NCBI GenBank assembly: GCA_031288635.1
Contig: JAITQZ010000090.1
Location: forward strand, 1 to 21,546
Reading direction: 5' to 3'
Source of the DNA: Candidatus Peribacteria bacterium
GTDB taxonomy: Bacteria > Patescibacteria > JAEDAM01 > Absconditabacterales > Absconditicoccaceae
Length of the DNA: 21,546 nt
Shown here piece after piece: positions 8,154 to 15,038 of the stretch; position 1 is the stretch's first letter; every line of letters begins with the position of its first letter. The notes beneath the pieces are model-generated. The model had not been told where the DNA came from. It saw only the letters and a list, made by a program, of their open reading frames with translations, and searched no databases. A program made the translations under genes and the position numbers.

Positions 8154-8795
8154 CTATCTTTTTACATACATTTTATCCTCTGCCCATTTTTTGGGGTTGT
8201 TCTGGATGTATCGTTTGATATTTTCATACTCTTTTTCATTACGGATAATATGGTCGTGATAACTAGATTGTCGTCAAAACAATATTCCTTTTCTACAACA
8301 TCTCATAGATACAGCTGCTTTCCATCATCAAATAATGGATCATAAGGTTTGGTTGGTGATGTTTGCTGGTTGAATGGGGGTTGGACTAACAGCTTCTTCA
8401 CTCAGAATATGTTGCGTCGGTTCTTTGTTTGAAATATGTTGTGTTGGGGTTTTATTCGGAATGTGTTGTGTTGGGGTTTTATTCGGAAGAGGACAAGCCT
8501 CATCCCTACATATGTTGATGTTGTTATTATCGGTTTCACCAACACACAACAACAAATGTATATGGTTGGGCATAATGATATACTCGTGCATATCCACAGA
8601 TGGTCTTTTCTGCAACATAAGGTGTAATTCTTCATCACAAAATATCCCAATTTCATCCAACACCATTTTCTCGTTGACAACCTTACCAAAATATTCTTCG
8701 TGATTTTGAGTACAAACCGTAACAAAATATACACCAGCAGAGGTATAGTCATATCGATTGGCACGAGGTTTTTTGCGATTAAGTAATTCTTGCAT
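8154..8795 (-). CDS. REP-associated tyrosine (Y1) transposase, RAYT/TnpA_REP
   Basis: 213 residues with UGA = Gly at residues 152, 156, 157 and 174; the standard code ends at 151 and loses the catalytic tail. Family features: YDYTSAGVYFVTVCTQN near the start, the HUH metal motif MPNHIHLLL (H78, H80), and a C-terminal HIIRNEKEYENIKRYIQNNPKKW where Y196 is the likely nucleophile. RAYTs cut and rejoin REP hairpins as single strands. The middle (residues 96-140) is not family-like: it is a REP-like element captured in frame (8485-8510) plus three 9-residue repeats, PNKTPTQHI type (104-130). Perfect 29-bp inverted REP copies flank the gene. Stop TAG. The catalytic motifs look intact, though the repeat-rich insert could impair activity. 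Confidence 0.9.
8406..8486. repeat. In-frame 27-bp tandem repeat inside the transposase gene
   Basis: Three consecutive 27-nt units encode PNKTPTQHI, PNKTPTQHI and SNKEPTQHI. The first two are nearly identical at DNA level and the third has drifted. The length is a multiple of three, so the frame is kept. Confidence 0.85.
8485..8510. repeat. REP-like element embedded in the transposase coding region
   Basis: This 26-nt stretch matches the left REP hairpin at about 21 of 26 positions, including GGACAAGCC and CCCTACA. It encodes roughly ICRDEACPLP of the insert. The outer stem has decayed, so it is an old insertion. Confidence 0.7.
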
Positions 8796-8881
8796 AACAA
8801 AATAATAGAAAATTCAGCAACAAATACAACATCAAAAAATACAATACCAAAAAACATCACACCAAAAAAAACACATAATCG

Positions 8882-8910
8882 TGTAGGGAAAGGGCTTGTC
8901 CCTTTCCAAA
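8882..8910. repeat. REP-like inverted element, right copy
   Basis: Exact reverse complement of 8102-8130, 86 nt upstream of the transposase start. Together the two copies bracket the gene like the ends of a REPtron. Confidence 0.9.
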
Positions 8911-9050
8911 TTTCCGAATTTCCAAATACCATAAAACATTTCCGAATTTCCAAATACCATAAAACATTTCCGAATTTCCAAATACCATAAAACGTTTCCG
9001 AATTTCCAAATACCATAAAACGTTTCCGAATTTCCAAATAATTGTCCCTT
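8910..9050. repeat. 28-bp tandem repeat array, about 4.7 copies
   Basis: Four contiguous units start at 8910, 8938, 8966 and 8994, identical except that the first base changes from A to G in later units. A fifth partial copy starts at 9022 and is interrupted at 9040 by a fragment resembling the REP stem (TGTCCCTTTCC, 9043-9053); related pieces (ATACCATAAAAC, TTCTCCGAAT) continue to 9110. There are no spacers. The array begins at the last base of the right REP element. Minus-strand reading frames through it are artefacts of the repeat. Confidence 0.92.
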
Positions 9051-9143
9051 TCCAAATCTCAAAATACCATAAAACTTCTCCGAATGGTACAAAACCAAAT
9101 TCTCCGAATATCCCCCAACCTTATCTCAACAGCACGCCACAAT

Positions 9144-9176
9144 AAAAGCCCCTCACATCTCTGCAAGGAGCCTAAA
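9144..9176 (-). terminator. Rho-independent terminator of dnaK
   Basis: On the minus strand GCTCCT (9166-9171) pairs with AGGGGC (9148-9153), including one G-U pair, around a 12-nt loop, and is followed by TTTTATT. It starts 11 nt beyond the dnaK TAA. Confidence 0.7.
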
Positions 9177-9181
9177 ACATC

Positions 9182-11095
9182 TTACGCATCAATCACTTCA
9201 CCCTCCACCGGTCAATCAGTCGGCTTTTTACTTGCCTTCATCAAATCCTCTGGCGTGAAGCCTTCTGGTGGCGGTGGAACATCACCTCCAGCAGTCTGAG
9301 CATACTTCTTAAACAGTGGCTCACTCTCTTTCTGCAACCTGTCCGTCTCATTCTTCACCTCTTCAACAGTCGCGTCTTCCTTATCCTTCACCGCCTTTCC
9401 ATCTGCAACCAGCTTACTAATCAGCTCCTTATCTTCATCGCTAATCGTCTCCTTGAACTCCTGACCAAGCCCTTCAATGGCATAAATCAAGGTTTCCAAT
9501 CAGTTTTTTGCTTCTATTACTTCTTTTCTCTTCTTGTCTTCTTCTGCGAATTTCTCTGCATCAGCTTTCGCATTAGCGATTTCTTCATCGGAGATATTCG
9601 TGGAACCCTGAATTTGTACAGATTGTTGCTTTCCAGTGGATTTCTCCTGAGCAGTTACGTTCAAGATACCATTCGCATCAATATCAAACGTCACCTCAAT
9701 TTGTGGCGTTCCTCTCCTCATCGGTGGGATTCCTTCAAGGTTGAACATTCCGAGCGATTTATTATCACGAGCAAATTGCCTTTCTCCTTGCGTTACGTGC
9801 ACCGTTACAGCAGTTTGATTGTCGGAAGCTGTCGTGTAAATATTAGACTTCTTCGCAGGAATAGTAGTATTACGAGGTATCATCACGTGAGCTAGTCAGC
9901 CTTCTACTTCTACTGCTAAAGAAAGCGGAGTCACATCGAGGAGCAGAATATCTTTCACGTCTCCCTGGATAATTCCCGCTTGGATAGCTGCCCCTTGAGC
10001 AACGCTTTCATCAGGGTTGACCGTAGCTTTTGGCTCTTTTCCACACACCTTTTTCACGATAGCCGGCACTTGAGGCATTCTCGTAGAACCTCCCACCAAA
10101 ATAATCTCGTGAATATCTGCATTTTTCAGCCCACTATCTTGCATCGCTTTACTCACTGGTTCTTCACATCTTTTAAATAAGTCTGAACATAAACTTTCAA
10201 ATTTCGCCCTCGTCAAGGTGGCTTCGAGATTTTTCGGTGTCCCGTCTGCTCCTTGAGTGATGAAAGGAATAGAAATTTCCACTCTTTCCATCGTAGAAAG
10301 CTGCTTTTTAGCCTTTTCTGCTTCATCTTTAATTCTCTGCATCGCCATAGCGTTTTCGTGCAGGTCAAGCCCTTCTTTCGATTTGAACTCATCAACAAGA
10401 TATTCCATAATCCTTTGGTCCCAGTCAGCACCTCCAAGTTGGGTATCTCCAGAGGTTGAAAGCACTTGAAAGGTCCCTTCAGAAGAGATTTCTAGCACTG
10501 TCACATCAAACGTCCCTCCTCCCAGGTCAAAGACAACGATAGTTTCATTTTTCTCTTTCCCTTCTCCATAAGCGAGAGCTGCTGCCGTTGGTTCATTGAT
10601 GATTCTTTCAACCTTCAAACCTGCGATTTCTCCGGCTGCTTTGGTGGCATTTCTTTGAGAGTCGTTGAAGTAGGCAGGAACCGTAATCACCGCTTGACTC
10701 ACTGTCTCCCCGAGATATTTTTCAGCATCTTCTTTGAGTTTTTTCAAAATGAAGGCAGAAATCTGTTCGGGTTTATAGTCTTTCCCATCAACCATGATGA
10801 GAACACCGCCATCTTTTCCTTCTTTGGTTTCATAGGGCATTTTTTTCAGTTCAGCTTTCACTTCGCTGTATTTTCTTCCAATCCATCTTTTCACTTCATA
10901 AACCACATTTTTTGGCTCCAAGATAGCCTTTCTTTTCGCGAGGTCTCCAACGAGGAGTTCATCGCCTTTGATGTAAACGATAGAAGGAGTGGTTCTATTT
11001 CCTTCTGCATTTGCGATAACTTCGGATTTGTCTCCGATGAGGCAGGAAACACAACTATTCGTGGTTCCTAAGTCAATTCAGATTACTTTTGCCAT
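9182..11095 (-). CDS. dnaK: Chaperone protein DnaK (Hsp70)
   Basis: 637 residues, against 638 in E. coli, after reading four UGAs as glycine: residue 6 ([14 protein letters not shown]), 400 ([18 protein letters not shown]), 532 ([15 protein letters not shown]) and 628 ([15 protein letters not shown]). The ATPase domain shows the phosphate loops [10 protein letters not shown] and [13 protein letters not shown] and the adenosine motif [10 protein letters not shown]. The linker DVTPLSL leads into the substrate-binding domain and lid. The tail ends EGEVIDA. It is the ATP-driven cytosolic chaperone, normally working with DnaJ and GrpE, neither of which is in this window. ATG 11095 follows CAACA with no Shine-Dalgarno. 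A promoter (11149-11176) and a CIRCE-like operator (11182-11208) lie upstream, implying HrcA-type heat-shock control. Confidence 0.98.
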
Positions 11096-11148
11096 TGTTG
11101 AGTAGTATAAAAGGATAAAAAAAGTATCACCAAATTTTTAACGGTGCT

Positions 11149-11176
11149 ATATTAGAGATTTTTTTTTCAAATGCAA
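11149..11176 (-). promoter_or_regulatory. Promoter of dnaK
   Basis: On the minus strand TTGCAT (11171-11176) and TAATAT (11149-11154) have a 16-bp spacer. The -10 is about 53 nt upstream of the dnaK ATG. Confidence 0.6.
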
Positions 11177-11181
11177 GAGAA

Positions 11182-11208
11182 TTATCACTTTTTTTACTTT
11201 GGTGCTAT
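11182..11208 (-). promoter_or_regulatory. CIRCE-like HrcA operator upstream of dnaK
   Basis: On the minus strand the site reads ATAGCACCA-N9-AAGTGATAA, against the CIRCE consensus TTAGCACTC-N9-GAGTGCTAA: 6 of 9 and 7 of 9 matches with exactly the canonical 9-nt gap. It lies 5 nt upstream of the -35 box. HrcA itself is not in the window. Confidence 0.6.
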
Positions 11209-11227
11209 TTTGAAGGATAGTAAATAA

Positions 11228-11253
11228 CAAAAAGACCTCATTTTACAAGGTCT
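11228..11253 (-). terminator. Rho-independent terminator overlapping the end of hicA
   Basis: On the minus strand AGACCT (11248-11253) and AGGTCT (11233-11238) form a 6-bp stem with a 9-nt loop containing the hicA stop codon, followed by TTTTTG. It ends the hicBA transcript ahead of the dnaK control region. Confidence 0.7.
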
Positions 11254-11473
11254 CTACTAATTTTTCCAGAGTAATATCTGCTTGTATCAAAATACTTTTC
11301 AGAGTTCAAATTGCTAATGCTTCGTACATTGGGATAATAACCGTCTTTTTTATCTCTTCTTCAACTCTACAAATCTTTACATGACTTCCTTTCTGAGACA
11401 CAAAAGTGAACCCTAACGCTAACAAGCAATTCATAACTTATTTTCCTGATAATATGGGGTATTTTCTTGTCAT
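11243..11473 (-). pseudogene. hicA: HicA mRNA interferase with an in-frame TAA
   Basis: The frame from ATG 11473 reads MTRKYPILSGK-stop-VMNCLLALGFTFVSQKGSHVK... and ends at TAA 11243-11245; at 76 codons before the stop it has normal HicA length. The family has SGKEV at the start, so the TAA at codon 12 (11438-11440) replaces what should be GAA glutamate. Downstream everything is present: the GSH active-site histidine, TVIIP, and AIGTLKSIL, where the glycine is a UGA (residue 56), plus the usual C-terminal helix. The first ATG after the stop is codon 14 (11434), so a 63-residue product lacking the first strand could still be made. HicA normally cleaves mRNA and is held by HicB. The start codon overlaps the hicB UGA as ATGA. 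A sequencing error is possible. Confidence 0.8.
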
Positions 11474-11694
11474 GGAAGGCTGATTTGTAAGGTAGATAAA
11501 AAGATGTTGCTTGTCTCAGAGATTGCATATTCTGGTTCATCTTCATAGTATAATTCCAACGCTTCCTTAAGGTTCGCTATTGCCTCATCCATCGTTTTCC
11601 CCTGAGAAGTAATAGTATTATCAATACATTTAGCAACATATAAATCACCTTCTTTCATAATTGCAATATTGAAAACAACAGTCATAATATCCAT
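11419..11694 (-). CDS. hicB: HicB-type antitoxin
   Basis: UPF0150/HicB fold: N-terminal strand MTVVFNIAIMKEGDLYVAKCID, then TSQGKTMDEAIANLKEALELYYEDE, the signature of the partially degraded RNase-H-like antitoxin fold. The conserved part ends at ISLP (11473). In the standard code the UGA at 11470-11472 would be the stop and would overlap the hicA start as ATGA, the usual coupled junction. With UGA = Gly the frame continues 22 residues to TAG 11419-11421, giving 91 residues and a 55-nt overlap with hicA. No C-terminal DNA-binding domain is present, so regulation of the operon may depend on other factors. The promoter lies at 11719-11746. With hicA probably disabled, the antitoxin may be a remnant or act against other toxins. 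Confidence 0.85.
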
Positions 11695-11718
11695 TTGTTA
11701 TGGAAATAAAGCGATTGT

Positions 11719-11746
11719 AGTATACGAGTTTTTTCAGAGAAATCAA
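11719..11746 (-). promoter_or_regulatory. Promoter of hicBA
   Basis: On the minus strand TTGATT (11741-11746) and TATACT (11719-11724) are 16 bp apart, with the -10 about 24 nt upstream of the hicB ATG. Confidence 0.6.
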
Positions 11747-11803
11747 GCGATAGATGTTTTTTTGGATACGGTACCAACATATAAAATCTGAATTGCAAGC
11801 AAA

Positions 11804-11829
11804 TTACCACTTTTTTATATAAGTGCTAT
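11804..11829 (-). promoter_or_regulatory. Second CIRCE-like site, upstream of hicB
   Basis: On the minus strand ATAGCACTT-N8-AAGTGGTAA resembles the dnaK operator, with a gap one base shorter. Shared flanks extend the similarity (GCAAG, 3 nt, AATTAYCACTTTTTT on the plus strand), and a TTGCAA box sits where the dnaK -35 lies, but no matching -10 follows. It may be a relic of a heat-shock gene's control region. Confidence 0.45.
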
Positions 11830-11860
11830 GAGGGAGGAAAGAATGAAAAAAGGCTGAATG

Positions 11861-11890
11861 AAAAAACTTGCAAGGCTAACCTTACAAGTT
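11861..11890 (-). terminator. Rho-independent terminator of hpt
   Basis: Arms 11880-11890 and 11865-11875 form an 11-bp stem with one mismatch and a 4-nt loop, followed on the minus strand by a T run (11861-11866). It lies 40 nt past the hpt stop. Confidence 0.8.
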
Positions 11891-11930
11891 CTATTAAGTT
11901 TGTAGTCCCCCATCATTTTTTTATTTTACC

Positions 11931-12449
11931 TTACTCATTAGCACTATATACTCCCACATATGGCAAATTGCGGTATTGTTCATCACAATCAAAACCATAG
12001 CCAACTACGAACACGTCCTTAATCACCTTTCCGACGTAGTCCGGTTGAAAGGGTTTTGTCCTTCTGGAAGGTTTATCTAACAGGGAGACAACTTTCAGAC
12101 TTTTTGGCTGTTTTCCTTGGAGAAAAGCACAAACATTTACCATTGTAGTCCCTGTATCAATAATATCTTCCACAAGGAGGACTTCGCGGTCTGTGATGGG
12201 GATATCGGTATCAAGTTCTAGATGGATATTTCCGTTGGAAGCAATCCCCGTATAACTACGGATTTTCATATAGGATATTTCTACGGGAAGGGAAATCTGT
12301 CTAGATAAATCAGAAAGGAAAGGCTGACATCCTTTGAGAATTCCTACGAGTAAAAGGTTTTTCCCTGCGTAGTCGTGAGAAATTTGTTGACCAAGCTGAG
12401 CACAGAGGGTCTGCAGTTCTGCTGCTGAGATGAGCGGAGTAATAGGCAT
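11931..12449 (-). CDS. hpt: Hypoxanthine(-guanine) phosphoribosyltransferase
   Basis: 172 residues, normal length for bacterial HPRT, stop TAA, no UGA codon at all. Motifs in order: LLLVGILKGCQPFLSDL (substrate loop region), SYTGIASNGNIHLELD (flexible loop II), the PRPP-binding VLLVEDIIDTGTTM, and the C-terminal purine site KVIKDVFVVGYGFDCDEQYRNLPYVGVY. It salvages hypoxanthine and guanine to IMP and GMP using PRPP, a useful route for an organism dependent on a host or community for purines. It has its own terminator (11861-11890) and is separated from the upstream slipin gene by another (12472-12501), so it is transcribed alone. The symbol could equally be written hprT. Confidence 0.97.
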   Translation of the reverse strand: MPITPLISAAELQTLCAQLGQQISHDYAGKNLLLVGILKGCQPFLSDLSRQISLPVEISYMKIRSYTGIASNGNIHLELDTDIPITDREVLLVEDIIDTGTTMVNVCAFLQGKQPKSLKVVSLLDKPSRRTKPFQPDYVGKVIKDVFVVGYGFDCDEQYRNLPYVGVYSANE

Positions 12450-12471
12450 TTGGAAAATGGGTTGTATAACT

Positions 12472-12501
12472 AAAAGGAAAAACCGCCCGATAAGGAACGG
12501 T
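12472..12501 (-). terminator. Rho-independent terminator of the slipin gene
   Basis: On the minus strand ACCGTTC (12495-12501) pairs with GGGCGGT (12482-12488), including two G-U pairs, around a 6-nt loop, and is followed by TTTTTCCTTTT. It lies 22 nt past the slipin stop and upstream of hpt. Confidence 0.75.
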
Positions 12502-12522
12502 CTTTGTAGAGAAACTGATGAT

Positions 12523-13287
12523 TTACTTTTTTAGACTTTCTCAGAACCCTTTGACGGCTTCCAAGATTTCTACTGGGAGCATTCGGACGGTCGTATTGCT
12601 TTGGTCTGAAGAAATATCGTTGATAGACTGCAACGTACGTAAATGCAAGGCACCTGGAGTTTCAGCCAGCGTTTTAGCTGCCTCTTGAAGATTTTTGGCA
12701 GAAGCGAGTTCTCCTTCAGAGGTAATTATTTTTGCTCTTTTTTCTCTTTCTGCTTCGGCTTGTTTTCCGATGGTTCTCTGCAGGTCGACTGGGATGTTGA
12801 TGTCTTTGAGTTCTACCGACATTACTTCCACTCCTCGGGCATCAGATTTTTCGTCTACGATGGCTTTGATTTTATGGCTTGCTTCTTCTCTTTTTGCGAG
12901 GAGTTCGTCAAGTTCAAATTGTCCGACAATATTTCTCATCGTCGTTTGGGCGAATTGGGTCATCGCGTAGTCTAGATATTTTACGTTGATTACTGCTTTA
13001 TGAGCGTCTTCTTCTCTGATTTTATAATAGATTACTGCGTTGATGGTGCAAGAAATGTTGTCTTTGGTCATTGCTTCTTGACTAGGGACATCTACAGCTT
13101 TTTCTCTGACATCTACGGTAGTGGTTGTCTGGATAAAAGGGATGACAAAATTTAGTCCTGGATTTAGGATGTAAGAATACTTCCCGAGGGTAAAGACGAC
13201 TTTTCTTTCGTACTGTTTCACAATCTTAATCATTGTGCAGACAAGAATGAAGACGATCACCAGAATGGTTCAAAGAAGTGGAGACAT
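12523..13287 (-). CDS. Slipin / SPFH (band 7) family membrane protein
   Basis: 254 residues with UGA = Gly at residue 6 (MSPLLGTILVIVFIL) and 249 (KGFGESLKK). The start at 13287 gives the proper N-terminal membrane anchor (residues 4-23); starting after the UGA would cut it in half. Then comes the SPFH domain: YERKVVFTLGKYSYILNPGLNFVIPFIQ, VDVREKAVDVPSQEAMTKDN, RNIVGQFELDELL, followed by the charged helical stretch GKQAEAEREKRAKIITSEGE and the C-terminal helix ending in KGF. Slipins form oligomeric membrane scaffolds in detergent-resistant microdomains and often pair with an NfeD-like protease, which is not next to it here. ATG follows CTACA without Shine-Dalgarno; its own terminator follows. 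Confidence 0.95.
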
Positions 13288-13323
13288 TGTAGAGAGGGAT
13301 AAAAAATAAAAGATATTCTGAAG

Positions 13324-13339
13324 TATAGGGAATTCTCCC
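13324..13339. promoter_or_regulatory. Palindrome between divergent genes, possible operator
   Basis: TAGGGA-attc-TCCCTA is a 6-bp inverted repeat in the 156-nt gap between the divergent slipin and GNAT genes. Either an operator or a short RNA hairpin is possible. Confidence 0.3.
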
Positions 13340-13381
13340 TAAAGGTCAAATCTTTTTTTAAGAAAATTTTTGGATTTTGGC

Positions 13382-13409
13382 TTGAAACATTGTACGACTT
13401 TCTTATACT
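13382..13409 (+). promoter_or_regulatory. Promoter of the GNAT gene
   Basis: TTGAAA (13382-13387) and TATACT (13404-13409) with a 16-bp spacer, 34 nt before the ATG at 13444. Confidence 0.6.
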
Positions 13410-13443
13410 TCGTTTCAGCTTTATTCTTTTACTTTACTGACCT

Positions 13444-13878
13444 ATGATTATTAGAAAAGCAACTTTAGCAGATGTCGAAGCCATTCGAAATCTTGGAAAT
13501 GTTACAAAAGAATTTGCAACTTCAGAGGGGATAGTAATTTTCCGACCCAAAGAAGTTATAACAAATTGCATCGACAAAGATAATGTTATTCTTCTTGTGG
13601 CCGAAGAAGATGGAGTCATTGGGTTTATGTTGGCAAATCTTAATCATTCTCTTAAAAAAGCTGAACTTGAAAACTTGGTAGTTTGTGAAGAGCAAAGACA
13701 TCAATGAGTTGGTAGCAGACTCGTAGAAACAATGCTAGAAGAAATAAAAAAGTTTAATATAGAAAATGTCGTTGGTTTGACCAATACGCTGGTGCAATTT
13801 CTTCAGAGGTTTGGTTTTCAAAAATGAAATGCTTTTGTCTGGATGGATTTGGCGTTATCAAACACCTTCAAAAGATAA
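13444..13878 (+). CDS. GNAT-family N-acetyltransferase
   Basis: 144 residues with UGA = Gly at residue 88 and 128. The first lies in the acetyl-CoA pyrophosphate loop, R85-H-Q-G-V-G90, matching the family RxxGxG motif; without recoding the enzyme would stop in the middle of its cofactor site. Typical GNAT layout: MIIRKATLADVEAIRNL (strand 1, helix 1), a central VILLVAEEDGVIGFMLA beta hairpin, ELENLVVCEEQRHQGVGSRLVETMLEEIKKF, and the C-terminal FLQRFGFQKGNAFVWMDLAL. The overall look is close to the ArgA-like/amino-acid acetyltransferase branch, but the substrate cannot be told. A promoter lies 34 nt upstream; a decayed NYN gene starts 10 nt downstream. Confidence 0.92.
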
Positions 13879-13888
13879 CTCAGTTTCT

Positions 13889-14153
13889 ATGCCACCAAAA
13901 AACTATGCATTCATAGACGGACAAAACTTAAACTTAGGGATAAAATCTCAAGGTTTTGAGGTTGATTACCGTAATTATCAGCGGAGATGGAGATTTTCAT
14001 TATTTGATTGAATTTTTGTTGGAGAAAGATAAACTTCTTCTACTGATGGTACCGAATAAGAAATTCTCTGGATTACTTAAAAAATTCTTCAAACATATCG
14101 TCATAATCGCCAATTCGTGTATTGAGAAAATTAAACAAGATAATAAAAAATAA
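13889..14153 (+). pseudogene. Collapsed NYN/LabA-like (DUF88) nuclease gene
   Basis: ATG 13889 opens MPPKNYAFIDGQNLNLGIKSQGFEVDY, the N-terminus of LabA/NYN PIN-like nucleases with the metal-binding Asp and Asn of FIDGQN. After about 30 residues, in a different frame, comes VIISGDGDFHYLIEFLLEKDKLLLLMVPNKKFSGLLKKFF..., the family's C-terminal half with the GDGDF acidic pair, ending at TAA 14153. In intact homologues these parts are separated by roughly 60 residues, so an internal deletion with a frame change around 13965-13980 has fused them. No intact catalytic domain can be made. NYN proteins are thought to cut RNA. AT-rich and adjacent to other decaying genes. Confidence 0.75.
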
Positions 14154-14154
14154 A

Positions 14155-14196
14155 AGCAGGACCCGGTATTCGGTCGAAACCTTAAACCTTCCTGCT
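14155..14196. other. Hairpin downstream of the NYN pseudogene
   Basis: AGCAGGA (14155-14161) pairs perfectly with TCCTGCT (14190-14196); the 28-nt interior contains a smaller GGT..ACC hairpin. No T run follows, so it is not a clear terminator, and it lacks tRNA arms. Confidence 0.4.
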
Positions 14197-14257
14197 AATG
14201 TTGATGTATACAGTATACTCAAAAAAAAATAAAAAATCAACCTTTTTTACTCTGTAT

Positions 14258-14263
14258 TATAAT
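14258..14263 (+). promoter_or_regulatory. Perfect -10 box just before the SDR start, likely leaderless mRNA
   Basis: TATAAT ends 4 nt before the ATG at 14268, which places the transcription start at or next to the A of the start codon. No convincing -35 is seen. A direct repeat of the palindrome GTATAC (14206-14218) lies upstream and may be an operator. Confidence 0.45.
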
Positions 14264-14267
14264 ACTT

Positions 14268-15002
14268 ATGAAAAAAACTGTTCTCATCACTGGATGAAGT
14301 CGTTGAATTTGAAGGGCTACGGCAATAGAATTTGCCAAAAAAGAAGATATATATATTGTTATTAACTATTTCGAACATAAAACAGAAGCAGAAATACTCA
14401 AATCCGAATTGGAACAATTCAATGCGGAAGTTTTATTGGTACAAGCGGATGTTAGCTCTGAGACTCAGTGCAATGCGATGATTGAAAAAGTGATGTCCAC
14501 CTTCAAAAGAATTGATGTATTGGTAAATAATGCAGGAATTGTCTTTGATAAAGAATTTGAAGAGAGAACTGTGGAAGATTGGAAAAGAACATTGGATGTG
14601 AATTTAATTTGACCCTTTATTATGGCAAAGTTAGTTGGAAAAATTATGAAAGAACAACAATCTTGAACTATTATTAACATCGCTTCTACAAACGGAATAG
14701 GAAATGGTGGGTATCCAACAAGTATAGATTATGATGCTTCAAAGGCAGGAATCATAAGTCTTACAAAAAATCTTGCAATTCAATTCGCCCCTATTCGTGT
14801 AAATGCAGTTGCTCCTGGACGAATAAATACCGATATGAATAAAGATATTCCTTTCGAGTTTATACAAAAAGAAGCAGATAGTATCTTATTGAAAAGATTT
14901 TGAGAACCTGAGGAAATTGCAAAAGTAATTAGATTTCTTGCCTCTGATGATGCAAGTTATATTAACGGAGAAACTATTATTGTAAATTGATGATATTGCT
15001 AA
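14268..15002 (+). CDS. Short-chain dehydrogenase/reductase, FabG-like
   Basis: 244 residues, close to FabG length. Eight UGA codons are all read as glycine, at residues 10, 13, 15, 115, 133, 212, 241 and 242. The cofactor motif is TGGSRGIG, and three of its four glycines are UGA, which is about the clearest recoding evidence in the window. Further family signs: ADVSS (adenine ring), [14 protein letters not shown], catalytic S140 in NIASTNG, Y155 and K159 in [15 protein letters not shown] after the active site, and [12 protein letters not shown] at the C-terminus. NADP-dependent 3-oxoacyl-ACP reductase is the default reading, but with no fatty-acid genes nearby another carbonyl substrate is equally possible. 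Probably leaderless. Stop TAA. Confidence 0.93.
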
Positions 15003-15038
15003 TCATTCTGCCTTTTATCCCTTCTTATTTATACAACA

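Noticed and set aside
8910..9050. Possible CRISPR array (28-bp repeats)
   Set aside because: Units are contiguous with no spacers, there are no cas genes, and the array grows from a REP element.
8402..9098. Overlapping minus-strand frames rich in FYGIWKFGN-type repeats
   Set aside because: They are translations of the 28-bp tandem array and of the wrong frame of the transposase gene, with repeat-driven composition.
10655..11071. Plus-strand ORF of about 138 codons across the dnaK start region
   Set aside because: It lies antisense to a fully conserved dnaK sequence, and its Phe-rich composition is the complement of dnaK's Glu/Lys codons.
13811..13888. Gene start at 13811 upstream of the NYN pseudogene
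   Set aside because: That stretch is the C-terminal coding sequence of the GNAT gene in a different frame; the NYN start MPPKNYAFIDGQN is at 13889.
14155..14196. tRNA gene (7-bp acceptor-like stem)
   Set aside because: The enclosed 28 nt are too short for D, anticodon and T arms; no CCA-adjacent layout or T-loop fits.
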